Shown here: piece after piece, positions 7,736 to 16,670 of the stretch
Layout: the number at the start of each line of letters is the position of its first letter
How positions within the stretch are numbered: position 1 is the first letter of the stretch
Assembly: GCF_002943425.1 (NCBI RefSeq)
Contig: NZ_PTRA01000001.1
Location: 434,001-498,000, forward strand
DNA: 64,000 nt
Direction: 5' to 3'
Origin: Siphonobacter curvatus
GTDB lineage: Bacteria > Bacteroidota > Bacteroidia > Cytophagales > Spirosomataceae
The notes under the pieces: generated by a model
Databases searched by the model: none
Told to the model about the DNA's origin: nothing
Seen by the model: the letters and a program-made list of their open reading frames with translations, nothing else
Made by a program: the position numbers and the translations under genes

Positions 7736-10700
7736 TTAATCCCTGGCCCGGTTATCCGGAGCGGGTGCTTCCAGACGTTTCACCGGATTCTTTTTGAGTT
7801 GATCCAGTACGGTTTCAATGGCTTTCTCCAGTTGGGGATCTTTGCCATTTTGCGTATCCTTTGGCGTCATTTCGACTTCAATATCCGGAGCTACGCCGAT
7901 GTTTTCTACTTCCCATTTACCATCGGGTGAGTAGATGCCAAAGCTGGGCGAAGTAACCGAACCACCATCAATCAGCGAAGGATAACCCGAAATACCGACG
8001 AGCCCACCCCAGGTACGCTTTCCAATAATGGTACCCAGATTCCGGCGACGGAAGAAATTCGGTAAAGCATCACCACCCGAACCCGCGTATTCATTAACGA
8101 TCATCACCTTAGGTCCGTAAATGGAAGCCGCGGGTGACGTAAAGGATTTGCCTTCTCGACCGTTCCAGTAGCTCAGTAGCGGCCGGTTCAGCATATCGAT
8201 GATGTAATCCGCTACGAAACCACCGCCGTTGAAACGTTCGTCAATAATGACTGCGTCTTTATCCAACTGACTGTAATAGTAGCGGTTGAAGAACGTGTAT
8301 CCATCGGAACCCGTGTTCGGTAGGTATACGTAGGCTACTTTGCCGCCCGTTGCCGCGTCTACTTTGCGGCGGTTGCCTTCCACCCAATCCATCTGACGAA
8401 GGCCTGTTTCGTTGGCAATTGGTACGACCGTTACCGTACGAGCACCGGATTCACTGGGTTTGCTGTTGACTTTCAGTACCACCTGCTTACCCACCAGATT
8501 TTCGAAGAAACTATAAACGTTATCCGTAGCCCGCAGCGGACGGCCATTGACGGCAATCAAGTATTCACCCGCCTTGACCGTAACGCCCGGCTGAGTCAGC
8601 GGAGCTTTCAGATTTGGATTCCAGTTTTCACCGTTGTACACTTTCTTGAAGCGGTAGTAACCATTGTCCGTTTCGTAATCGGCTCCCAGTAAGCCAATCT
8701 GAATGGGTTTTACTTCCGGAAAATCACCCCCGGATACGTAATTGTGTCCAACAACCATTTCACCCATCATCTCGCCAATCAGATAGTTAAGATCGGAACG
8801 ATGAGCGACGTGCGGCAGAAATTTCGCGTACTTCTCTTTCACACCTTTCCAGTCGGCTCCGTGCATGTTGGGTACGTAGAAGTAATCCCGCTCAATCCGC
8901 CAGAATTCGTCGATCATCTGCTTCCACTCGTGGCGGGGATCAATCAGTGCCTGTAAGCCGCTGGCGTCTACTTTGCCATCACCCGGATTCACTTTTCCAC
9001 CCACGTCTACAATACCAACATTCGAGCCGCCCGAAAAATACAGGAGTTTTTTGCCATCAGCACTGAGCGTGTACCCCGCCACGCCCGGCAGGAAGGGTTC
9101 AGACTTACGTTCCTTCAGATCAAACCGATTCAGGGATGGAGCCGTTACCGCGTCGCCGTAATTAACGTAGAACAGTTTACCCCCATCGGCTACGGCCAGA
9201 TTACCGAGAGCAGCCGTCGGAATAGGGAGTGCCAGAATGCGTTGGCCAATGCCCTCCAAATCCACGACGACTTTCGGCGTCGGCTCATCTTTCTTGGGCT
9301 CGTCTTTCTTCGCGGCGTCGGACTTTTTATCTTTTTTACTGTCGTCTTTTTTATCGGACTTTTTCTCGTCTGCTTTCTTCTCATCGTTACCTTTTTCCGA
9401 GTCAGAAACCTTCTCTTCGTCCGATTCCGGAGCGAAAGGGGAAGGATCTTTCGCATTCAATACCACCACATACATACTACTCGTCACCCGCCGATCATAA
9501 GCACTCATGTCCAACCCGCTTACGGTTGTACCCGTATTGGTGCTGGCCGTGAAGAATACGTACTTGCCATCCCGGCTGAATACTGCATTACCGGCATCAC
9601 TCTTACCATCGGTAATGGCCGTTGCTTTGCCCGTTGCGATTTCGTGCAGGAAAACAGTATTGAGGTAATTGACCTGCTTTTCGGAGTACACAATCCATTT
9701 GCCATCGGGCGAGAAATGTCCCTCCAGATTGGTACTGGGTCCGTAGGTGTCCGTCGCTACTTTAACGGGTTTCTTCGCCGACAGATCCATGTACCACAAG
9801 TTCAGCTTCTTGTCCTGATACAGGATTTTCTTGCCATCGGGCGAAAACTCCGTCAGGCGATAGAAGGAAGGCTCGCCCAGCGAAATAACTTCCGGCTCTT
9901 TTTCGCCTTTCTGATCCACCAAATGCAACTGGTATTCGCCGGAAGCGTCGGATACGTAAGCAATTTTATCTCCTTTGGGTGACCAGATCGGGTCGCGGTC
10001 GTGGGTACCATCGCTGTGCGTCAGGTTACGCCAATCCCCTTTTTTTGCCGGAACGGTATAGATGTCGCCGCGAGCTTCAATCGCCACGCGTACACCGCTG
10101 GGCGAAAGGCTGGCATTCCGAATCATGTTGGAAACATTTTTCCAGGTGGGTCGCAAAGCCAGAATTTCGGGAGATATACTGATGGGTACCGGGGTAGCTT
10201 TACCCGAAGAAGGCTCCAGGGTATGCAGACGTCCGGCGTACTCAAAGACGAGTTCCGATCCGTTACCCGTCAGCGTTTTGACGTCATAATCCGTGTACTG
10301 CGTGATTTGCTTGACCTGCTTAGTCGAACGATCAAATTCAAACACGTTCATGATTCGATTCCGATCCGAAAGAAAATAGACTTTCGAACCAATCCACACG
10401 GGCTGAACGTCCGAGGCATTCACGTGCGGAATCAGTTCCGAATCCATCGTTTTCGTATTCACCAGACGAATGGGCGTCGTCATCCCGCCCCGGTAGCGTT
10501 TCCAGGTGTTGAAGGCATCCGTAATGGTTGTATACGCAATCGTCTGACCGTCGGGGGAATAACTGGCCCAGTTTCCGCTCATGATAATGGGTAATTCCTG
10601 CGGTAATTCTCCATTGAGCGATACGGTAAAGAGCTTCGGATAGCGGGGCGTGGTTGAATTGGCCGTTGACGTGAACAACAGGTGTTTACCATCGGGCGAC

Positions 10701-11053
10701 CAGCTACGGACTACATCCGCACTGGGGTGCCAGGTTACGCGTTTGGGTTCACCGCCATTGATCGAAATGGTATAGATGTCGGCGTTGCCGTCGTACGTAC
10801 CGGTGAAGGCAATGGTTTGTCCATCAGGAGAGAACAAAGGGCCACTTTCTGTACCGGGAGCTACGGTAAGCCGGCGGGGTTGCGAACCATCCCGATTGGC
10901 AATCCAGAGATCACCTCCGTACGTAAAGGCAATGTGCGTTTTGGATAATGTGGGCTGACGAACCAGTAAGGTTTCGTTGGAATTCTGGGCTTTTAATTCC
11001 GGGCTTTGAGCCAGAAGTAAAGCTCCCAGAGCCGTCAGGAGTAAATGACGCAT
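7736..11053 (-). CDS. exported Tricorn-type S41 protease
   Basis: This 1105-residue protein starts with a signal peptide (MRHLLLTALGALLLAQ). The ATG at 11053 was chosen because the in-frame ATG 39 bp upstream only adds a non-signal extension. Two WD40-like beta-propeller regions follow, with many PDGK/SPDG repeats (for example SPDGQTIAFTG). A linker of lysine, aspartate and glutamate occupies about residues 540-595. Then come a Tricorn C1-like domain, a PDZ domain (GVTVKAGEYLIAVNGRPL) and an S41 peptidase core with nucleophile Ser in EYAGSGGD at about residue 992. Tricorn homologues degrade peptides released by larger proteases; this one is periplasmic or secreted. The ionic linker makes it longer than most relatives. 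Confidence 0.92.
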   Translation of the reverse strand: MRHLLLTALGALLLAQSPELKAQNSNETLLVRQPTLSKTHIAFTYGGDLWIANRDGSQPRRLTVAPGTESGPLFSPDGQTIAFTGTYDGNADIYTISINGGEPKRVTWHPSADVVRSWSPDGKHLLFTSTANSTTPRYPKLFTVSLNGELPQELPIIMSGNWASYSPDGQTIAYTTITDAFNTWKRYRGGMTTPIRLVNTKTMDSELIPHVNASDVQPVWIGSKVYFLSDRNRIMNVFEFDRSTKQVKQITQYTDYDVKTLTGNGSELVFEYAGRLHTLEPSSGKATPVPISISPEILALRPTWKNVSNMIRNASLSPSGVRVAIEARGDIYTVPAKKGDWRNLTHSDGTHDRDPIWSPKGDKIAYVSDASGEYQLHLVDQKGEKEPEVISLGEPSFYRLTEFSPDGKKILYQDKKLNLWYMDLSAKKPVKVATDTYGPSTNLEGHFSPDGKWIVYSEKQVNYLNTVFLHEIATGKATAITDGKSDAGNAVFSRDGKYVFFTASTNTGTTVSGLDMSAYDRRVTSSMYVVVLNAKDPSPFAPESDEEKVSDSEKGNDEKKADEKKSDKKDDSKKDKKSDAAKKDEPKKDEPTPKVVVDLEGIGQRILALPIPTAALGNLAVADGGKLFYVNYGDAVTAPSLNRFDLKERKSEPFLPGVAGYTLSADGKKLLYFSGGSNVGIVDVGGKVNPGDGKVDASGLQALIDPRHEWKQMIDEFWRIERDYFYVPNMHGADWKGVKEKYAKFLPHVAHRSDLNYLIGEMMGEMVVGHNYVSGGDFPEVKPIQIGLLGADYETDNGYYRFKKVYNGENWNPNLKAPLTQPGVTVKAGEYLIAVNGRPLRATDNVYSFFENLVGKQVVLKVNSKPSESGARTVTVVPIANETGLRQMDWVEGNRRKVDAATGGKVAYVYLPNTGSDGYTFFNRYYYSQLDKDAVIIDERFNGGGFVADYIIDMLNRPLLSYWNGREGKSFTSPAASIYGPKVMIVNEYAGSGGDALPNFFRRRNLGTIIGKRTWGGLVGISGYPSLIDGGSVTSPSFGIYSPDGKWEVENIGVAPDIEVEMTPKDTQNGKDPQLEKAIETVLDQLKKNPVKRLEAPAPDNRARD

Positions 11054-11366
11054 GGAGGAGGAAATTGGTGTCGTATGAAATGTATGATGCAAATTAGTAG
11101 CTTACGGTTGTATTTGGTGTGATTGGTTGATAGTTGTTAGTGAATCACGGATGGATGGTAAGACGTAGGGTAATGTGGAGGGGTTTGATTGAAGAAGAAC
11201 GAAGACAAGTACAAGGTTTTAAACCTGTACCCGTGGATTTACCATAAGCCGCCACGATTTTTTTAGCAATCAAATGACGCGGGATTGAATACAAATCCTG
11301 AAGATGATTAGGCTGGCAAAGCGGAACACGCGAAATCAACATAACCCTTAAACTCAAAACCCTTTC
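11054..11366. other. divergent intergenic region with near-palindrome
   Basis: This 313-bp gap between the divergent protease and bestrophin genes has no gene. A near-perfect palindrome lies at 11209-11230: GTACAAGGTTT, one T, AAACCTGTAC, with one bulged A. It could be a regulator site serving either gene or a small hairpin. Just before the bestrophin ATG is an A/C-rich stretch (11343-11365) that resembles, more weakly, the A/C-rich tracts seen elsewhere in the window. Confidence 0.35.
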
Positions 11367-12245
11367 ATGGTTGAGTATAATTCCAAAGACTGGTTTAAAG
11401 CCGTCTTTCGCATTCACAAAGCAGAAACCATTCACCGGTTGGCTCCACTTCTGCTTGGCATGACGGTCTATACAACAATCGTTGCCGTGCTGGTGCTCGA
11501 ATTCTGGCATCCCGGCCCGGATTCGGACCTGAGAAGTATTGCTACGGCTCATTCACTGCTGGGTTTTGTCATGTCGCTCTTATTGGTTTTTCGTACCAAT
11601 TCGGCGTATGATCGCTGGTGGGAGGGGCGGAAGCTCTGGGGGAGTCTGGTGAATAATTCCCGAAATCTGGCCATTAAACTGGCCCATATCATCCCCAATG
11701 ATCAGGAAGATGATCGGGCTTTTTTCCGACACATGATTCCGAACTACGCCTTCTCGCTGAAAAACCACTTACGCGGCGTCTTTGTAGCGGAAGACCTCAA
11801 AGTCGCTCCTGGTTTTAACCCCGCCGATCTGAATCCGCAACAGCACGTACCCAACCAGATGGCGATGCGGATTTTTAGTAAGATGGATGAGCTGTACCAG
11901 AAAGGCGTCATCCGACCCGAACATTTGCTGGTACTCAATCCCGAATTTCAGTCGTTTACTGATATTCTGGGCGGTTGTGAACGGATCAAAAAGACGCCGA
12001 TTCCTTTTTCGTATAGTTTGTTTCTCAAGAAATTCATTTCCATTTACTGTCTGTCCCTGCCCTTTGGCTACGTACTTACGCTCCACTACTCCGTGATCCC
12101 GATGGTACTTTTTATTTTCTACGTACTGTCCAGTTTAGAGGAAATTGCGGAGGAAATCGAAGACCCCTTTGGCAAGGATTACAATGATTTACCAACCGAT
12201 GATATTTCAACGGGTATACGTAAGGCAATTGGCGATTTATTATGA
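11367..12245 (+). CDS. bestrophin-family ion channel
   Basis: The 292-residue membrane protein matches bacterial bestrophins (RFP-TM/UPF0187). The signature VFRTNSAYDRWWEGRKLWG near residues 74-92 is the conserved family motif following TM2, and hydrophobic segments cluster at about 27-45, 58-75, 210-228 and 232-250. Bacterial homologues form pentameric channels in the inner membrane, some cation- and some anion-conducting. Length is typical for the family. The C-terminus contains an acidic stretch (EEIAEEIEDPFGKDYNDLP) like the calcium-clasp or neck region of relatives. Confidence 0.9.
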   Translation: MVEYNSKDWFKAVFRIHKAETIHRLAPLLLGMTVYTTIVAVLVLEFWHPGPDSDLRSIATAHSLLGFVMSLLLVFRTNSAYDRWWEGRKLWGSLVNNSRNLAIKLAHIIPNDQEDDRAFFRHMIPNYAFSLKNHLRGVFVAEDLKVAPGFNPADLNPQQHVPNQMAMRIFSKMDELYQKGVIRPEHLLVLNPEFQSFTDILGGCERIKKTPIPFSYSLFLKKFISIYCLSLPFGYVLTLHYSVIPMVLFIFYVLSSLEEIAEEIEDPFGKDYNDLPTDDISTGIRKAIGDLL

Positions 12246-12382
12246 AGAAAGTAGGAGGATATGTGAGCACTTATTTTCGCATTTTTTCAAGACAAGAAAG
12301 CTTTTTTTAGCGGTCTCGTAAATAATTAAGCTTCTCATTAAAAATCAGCCAGTTTGTAGTACGTTCTTGCGTTGAAAACACG

Positions 12383-12390
12383 TACCTTTG
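12383..12390 (+). promoter_or_regulatory. Bacteroidota -7 promoter box
   Basis: TACCTTTG matches the Bacteroidota -7 consensus TAnnTTTG. It ends 59 bp before the aminotransferase ATG at 12450, and it overlaps the region just after an alternative upstream start (12372), which argues against that start. No clear -33 TTTG was found at standard spacing. Confidence 0.6.
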
Positions 12391-12449
12391 CCGCCGATTT
12401 TGCCCCGTGGCAATTACAGGATTATTCTAATCAAAAATTACGTATTCAA

Positions 12450-13664
12450 ATGGCAGTGGCAGAACTGGAAGTGAGACTAGCCGACCGTATCAACGCGTTG
12501 GAAGAGTCATCGACGCTGGGCATGACGAAAAAAGCCCGCGAATTGGCCGCCCAAGGACACAAGGTCATCAGCCTTTCTGTGGGTGAACCCGATTTCAAAA
12601 CCCCGCAACACATTTGCGAAGCCGCCAAGAAAGCCATCGACGATGGTTTCCACGGTTATTCGCCCGTTGCTGGCTATCCCGATTTGCGGAAAGCCATTGC
12701 CGATAAGCTGAAGCGTGATAATAATATTGACTGGAAACCCGAAAACATCGTGGTTTCAACCGGAGCCAAACACTCGCTGGCCAACGTGCTGCAAGTACTG
12801 GTAAACCCCGGTGATGAAGTCGTCATTTTCGCTCCGTACTGGGTAAGCTACTCCGAAATGGTAAAGCTTGCCGAAGGTACATCCGTGGTAATTGACGGAG
12901 CTTTTGAAAATAACTTCAAGGTTACGGCCGAGCAGTTCGAAGCCGCCATTACGCCTAAAACCAAGGTCGTCATGTTTGCATCGCCTAACAACCCGACGGG
13001 TTCCGTATACTCGGAAGCCGAATTGCGGGCGATTGGCGAGGTTGTGGCTCGTCACCCAAACGTATTTGTCGTGGCTGATGAAATTTACGAATACATCAAC
13101 TTCACGGCGGAAGGCCATTTCAGTATCGGCTCGATTCCTGAAATTAAGGATCGCGTCATTACCGTAAATGGAGTAGCCAAAGGCCACGCCATGACGGGCT
13201 GGCGGATCGGATTCATCGGAGCCGCCAAATGGATTGCCGACGGCGTAGAAAAACTACAGGGTCAGGTGACTTCGGGTACGAATTCCATCGCCCAGAAAGC
13301 GGCGGTAGCGGCCTTTAACGGTCCTCTGGATGACGCCAAGAAAATGAAGGAAGCCTATCAGCGTCGTCGTGAACTGGTGGTTGGTAAGCTGAAAGAAATT
13401 CCCGGATTCAAAGTCAATGTACCCGACGGAGCATTCTATGCCTTCCCCGACATCAGTGCGTATTTCGGAAAATCAGACGGTACTACGACGATTAATAACT
13501 CAGACGATTTCTGCAACTGGCTGCTCGATCAGGCTCACGTAGCCACGGTGGCGGGTTCCGGTTTCGGTGCTCCGAACTGCATGCGGATTTCAACGGCGGC
13601 GGCCGATGAGCAACTCGCCGAAGCTTGTGATCGTATCAAAGCAGCCGTAGCCCGACTGAACTAA
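12450..13664 (+). CDS. pyridoxal-phosphate aminotransferase, aspartate aminotransferase type
   Basis: The 404-residue class I aminotransferase swaps amino groups between aspartate or related amino acids and 2-oxoglutarate in the cytoplasm. Visible motifs are ISLSVGEPDF (40-49), ASPNNPTG (177-184), Asp210 and Tyr213 in VADEIYEY for the cofactor ring and phenolic oxygen, Lys244 in VNGVAKGHAMTGWR for the Schiff base, and Arg252 in the same block. These fit the subgroup I (Igamma) aspartate aminotransferases. The start was set at 12450 because the Bacteroidota promoter box at 12383-12390 lies inside the longer reading frame. A strong terminator follows. Confidence 0.93.
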   Translation: MAVAELEVRLADRINALEESSTLGMTKKARELAAQGHKVISLSVGEPDFKTPQHICEAAKKAIDDGFHGYSPVAGYPDLRKAIADKLKRDNNIDWKPENIVVSTGAKHSLANVLQVLVNPGDEVVIFAPYWVSYSEMVKLAEGTSVVIDGAFENNFKVTAEQFEAAITPKTKVVMFASPNNPTGSVYSEAELRAIGEVVARHPNVFVVADEIYEYINFTAEGHFSIGSIPEIKDRVITVNGVAKGHAMTGWRIGFIGAAKWIADGVEKLQGQVTSGTNSIAQKAAVAAFNGPLDDAKKMKEAYQRRRELVVGKLKEIPGFKVNVPDGAFYAFPDISAYFGKSDGTTTINNSDDFCNWLLDQAHVATVAGSGFGAPNCMRISTAAADEQLAEACDRIKAAVARLN

Positions 13665-13695
13665 GATTTTTGGATTTTATTGCCTGTTTGCGTAC

Positions 13696-13721
13696 AGCCT
13701 GCAAGGGAAACCTTGCAGGCT
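13696..13721 (+). terminator. intrinsic terminator after the aminotransferase
   Basis: Perfect 11-bp arms AGCCTGCAAGG and CCTTGCAGGCT enclose a GAAA tetraloop, followed by TTTCTT. It sits 31 bp after the aminotransferase stop. Confidence 0.88.
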
Positions 13722-13794
13722 TTCTTACGCCCCCTCGGCAAGGAATGCGTACACTCAACCTCTTCTCTTTGCAAGAACTTTCCTGATCTCTCAA

Positions 13795-14397
13795 ATGTCC
13801 TCCCCCCGCTATTCCAAGTTTTTTGACTGTAACACTTTCTTGATTGACGAAAAAGTAGGTCTTTTCAAATTCTCAAACGCGTATCAGGTATTTAGTGATA
13901 CGGGTGAAGCGATGGGCCTGATTCAGCAGCGGGTCTCTACGTTTCATAAGATTTTACGCGTACTCGGCGACATAAAAAAGATGATGCCGTTTACGCTCGA
14001 AATTTTGGACAACCAGGGCGTTGTACAGACCACCATTCATCGGGGCTGGACCTTTTTTATGTCAAGCATTACGATTACCGATGCTCTGGGAGTTAAGCTG
14101 GGTTCAATTCAGCAGAAATTTAAACTCTTCAAACCTCGATTCATCATTACGGATGAATACGGGCAGGTAGTTGCGGAAATTAATGGTGACTGGAAAGCCT
14201 GGGATTTCACGATTACGGATCCCAAGGGGCAAGTGATCGGGACGATCTCTAAAAAATGGAACGGAGCCATGCGGGAACTATTTACCTCCGCCGACAAATA
14301 CGTAGTGTCCATCAACGAATCTGTGGTGGAAGATCGGAGGAAAATGGCGATTGTTTCAACCGCTATTACCATTGATATGGTGCTAAAAGAGCGGTAA
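13795..14397 (+). CDS. scramblase/LURP-one-related protein
   Basis: This 200-residue soluble protein shows the repeated beta-strand pattern of the phospholipid scramblase/Tubby-like LURP-one fold. Successive strands such as VFSDTGEAMGLIQQR, LEILDNQGVVQTTIHRG, ITITDALGVKLGSIQQK, FIITDEYGQVVAEINGD and FTITDPKGQVIGTISKK are near-repeats of an ITD-x-x-G-x-x-x-G unit. It ends in a hydrophobic helix (VSTAITIDMVL), as in scramblases. Bacterial members have no established function, so lipid scrambling should not be assumed. No signal peptide is present. Confidence 0.75.
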   Translation: MSSPRYSKFFDCNTFLIDEKVGLFKFSNAYQVFSDTGEAMGLIQQRVSTFHKILRVLGDIKKMMPFTLEILDNQGVVQTTIHRGWTFFMSSITITDALGVKLGSIQQKFKLFKPRFIITDEYGQVVAEINGDWKAWDFTITDPKGQVIGTISKKWNGAMRELFTSADKYVVSINESVVEDRRKMAIVSTAITIDMVLKER

Positions 14398-14513
14398 TTA
14401 AGTAGCTACTGGAAGCGAAGGGCTGAACGAAGGTAAAACCGATTTGACTTGTAAATCCAGAGGCATACCCTTAGTTTCAGCCCGGGTTCTAAACCCATAA
14501 CCTTTCCGCTACC

Positions 14514-15014
14514 ATGAAAAACTTCCATTACTTGCTACTCGCCCTAGTATTCTTTGCCTGTAAAAAAGATAAAGACCCAGAAATCGAAAAACCTGAGCAA
14601 CCGAAAAAGATTTACTTTACCGGCATCACCAGAACCAATGCTAGTGGCATCATTATCAGTACGGATTCAACCGACTGGAAATTCAACGATACCTGGGTAG
14701 AACAGGAGGAAAAGCTGTTTTCAACCACTAACGAAACCTTATGCACAACTCCGCATACGCACAACATATTCGCGTACCCCAATCCCAGCGATGGTATTTT
14801 TAGCCTGTATGTAAAGAAAGATTCCGCAACTCGCATACAGATTCGACTGGTCGATCAGGATTTCAAAGTAATTCTTTCCCGCGACACGGTTTTCACCGGC
14901 GTTTCACTGATCAATGTAAAAGCTACGGCTCCTAAGGATACCATTCGGATGTACTACAAGTTCATCGACGGTACCTGTGTTCGAAAGGGCCACGGCGATC
15001 TGCTCATTCAGTAA
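14514..15014 (+). CDS. small lipoprotein with a T9SS-like YPNPSDG motif
   Basis: The 166-residue protein has a short signal peptide with a lipobox-like FFAC and Cys16 followed by charged residues (KKDKDPEIEK). The second half contains IFAYPNPSDGIFSLYV (85-100) and later strands RIQIRLVDQDFKVI. This resembles the start of the type A C-terminal sorting domain of type IX secretion cargo (YPNPxxG followed by a beta strand). A lipoprotein that also carries a T9SS-like domain is unusual; alternatively the fold is simply used as an adaptor. Its stop codon abuts that of the convergent EamA gene with no gap. Confidence 0.65.
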   Translation: MKNFHYLLLALVFFACKKDKDPEIEKPEQPKKIYFTGITRTNASGIIISTDSTDWKFNDTWVEQEEKLFSTTNETLCTTPHTHNIFAYPNPSDGIFSLYVKKDSATRIQIRLVDQDFKVILSRDTVFTGVSLINVKATAPKDTIRMYYKFIDGTCVRKGHGDLLIQ

Positions 15015-15437
15015 CTACTCGCGGGCGGTGGCAATCATAACGCCGCCAATGGCCATGAGTACAGCTCCGGCAATTACGACCCAATTGATTTTTTCTTTCA
15101 GAAAAACGATACCGAAAATTAGAGCCAGTACGAAGGAAAGGTTCGTAATGGGCGAAACCTTTCCTGCATCACCGAGCTTGAGAGCCCGAAAGCTGAACAG
15201 CGATGAAAGACAGGTAATGATGCCAGCTAAAATCAGAAAGACCCAGGTACGACGTTCAATGCGGGTAACCTGACTAAGGCTACCTTGCCAGGCGACTACG
15301 CTCCAGGCTACAATAATGATGAGTACGGACTGAATAGCGAAGGCCAGATTTGAATCGACGTCCTTGACTCCAATCTTTGAGAAAATAACCACAATAGCGG
15401 CCGAGAGTGCCGCCAGCAAGGCGAATACGATCCACAT
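15015..15437 (-). CDS. single-domain EamA/DMT membrane transporter
   Basis: The 140-residue protein has four to five hydrophobic helices and one EamA unit (IVFALLAALSAAIVVIFSKIG at the start, VLALIFGIVFLKEKINWVV near the end). Most drug/metabolite transporters carry two such units; this single-unit version is a known short class that probably acts as a dimer. The substrate is unknown. It lies 71 bp downstream of the MscS gene on the same strand and may share its transcript. Confidence 0.82.
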   Translation of the reverse strand: MWIVFALLAALSAAIVVIFSKIGVKDVDSNLAFAIQSVLIIIVAWSVVAWQGSLSQVTRIERRTWVFLILAGIITCLSSLFSFRALKLGDAGKVSPITNLSFVLALIFGIVFLKEKINWVVIAGAVLMAIGGVMIATARE

Positions 15438-15508
15438 ACAAGTCAGAGGATAAGTGCAGACCTGCTATCCAAAAAGGAGCGTTCCAGCCTGACCTATTAT
15501 CTATTGAA

Positions 15509-16600
15509 TCAGAAGGGATTACTGCTGGAGGTGTCCGGCGATTCCAGGACAATCCGGGTACGGGCCAGCGTCTCGGGGTAGTTGTTCTGAATGAACGTAA
15601 TCAGGTGTTCGCGTACGTAACAACGTAAATCAAAAGCATCGCCGGAGTTACGGCAGCTCATCAGACAGCGAATCTGCATACTGCGTTCGGTAAAGTCTGT
15701 TACCTGCAATACGTCTACCTTGCCATCCCAGAGCGAATTGCTGCGTAATAAGCGACTGAGTTCTTGGCGAACGGGTTCGATGGGAAGGGTGAAATCCGTA
15801 TAGATAAACACGACGCCCAGAATTTCAGCGGTAGTACGGGTCCAGTTCTGAAAAGGCTTTTCAATGAAATACGTAATGGGCAGAATCAGGCGGCGTTTAT
15901 CCCAGATGTTGACGACGACGTACGTCAAGGTAATTTCTTCTACTTTTCCCCATTCGCCTTCCACAATGACTACATCGTCGATTCGGATGGGTTGGGTGAA
16001 CGCAATCTGAAAACCAGCTAACAGATTACCCAGAGACTTTTGGGCGGCAAAACCAATGATGATACCGCCAATCCCCACGCCCGTCAACAAACCAGCTCCG
16101 ATCTTCCGCATGCTTTCAAAGTTGAGCAGTACGGCTGCCGAGCATAAGATGATAATGAGCGAAATGACGAATTTCCGGATGAACTGAATCTGCGTACGCA
16201 GCTTCCGTTCACGGAGGTTATCAATTTTATTGGAATCGAAGAAATGGTATAGATAGTCTTCCAGTACCCGAACAAGCTTGATCAGAATAACGGCGAAGGC
16301 AATGGTAATGCAAATTTCAAGGATTCGGTTGATCGTTACGCGGGAAGCTCGTTCCAGGTGCATGAGTGGAAAGAGCGTATTGAATACGAGTAACGGAATC
16401 AGAAAAATCAGAATGGACTTGAAATGCCGGATCGATGAGCGGAAAATGGAGTAGGGCAGTTCACGGGCCGTGAGCTTCCGGATGACGGGTACGACCAAGT
16501 ATTTCAGGATGACGCCAATCAGGATCGAAAAGACAATGACGCACAGATTCCAGAGATAATCCGGCATGTATTGTGATAAGTTCTGCAGGAAGGCATTCAT
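15509..16600 (-). CDS. mechanosensitive channel, MscS family
   Basis: The 363-residue membrane protein has hydrophobic helices at about residues 15-35, 57-77, 90-110 and 137-155, then the pore-lining TM3 with a Gly/Ala pattern (GAGLLTGVGIGGIIIGFAAQ, 163-182) followed by KSLGNLLAGFQIAFTQPIRIDD. The beta domain follows (VEEITLTYVVV) and the C-terminal alpha/beta domain. Such channels open on membrane tension to release solutes during hypo-osmotic shock. It lies 70 bp after the M24 peptidase and 71 bp before the EamA gene on the same strand. Confidence 0.92.
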   Translation of the reverse strand: MNAFLQNLSQYMPDYLWNLCVIVFSILIGVILKYLVVPVIRKLTARELPYSIFRSSIRHFKSILIFLIPLLVFNTLFPLMHLERASRVTINRILEICITIAFAVILIKLVRVLEDYLYHFFDSNKIDNLRERKLRTQIQFIRKFVISLIIILCSAAVLLNFESMRKIGAGLLTGVGIGGIIIGFAAQKSLGNLLAGFQIAFTQPIRIDDVVIVEGEWGKVEEITLTYVVVNIWDKRRLILPITYFIEKPFQNWTRTTAEILGVVFIYTDFTLPIEPVRQELSRLLRSNSLWDGKVDVLQVTDFTERSMQIRCLMSCRNSGDAFDLRCYVREHLITFIQNNYPETLARTRIVLESPDTSSSNPF

Positions 16601-16670
16601 GGGAAAACAAGTAAAGTACTAGCCAACGTAACACAATTCAGGCGTGGAGTGTTTTTTAGAAACCCTCCAC

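Noticed and set aside
9240-9500. Frames opposite the lysine/aspartate linker of the Tricorn gene
   Set aside because: These are antisense shadows of a low-complexity coding segment.
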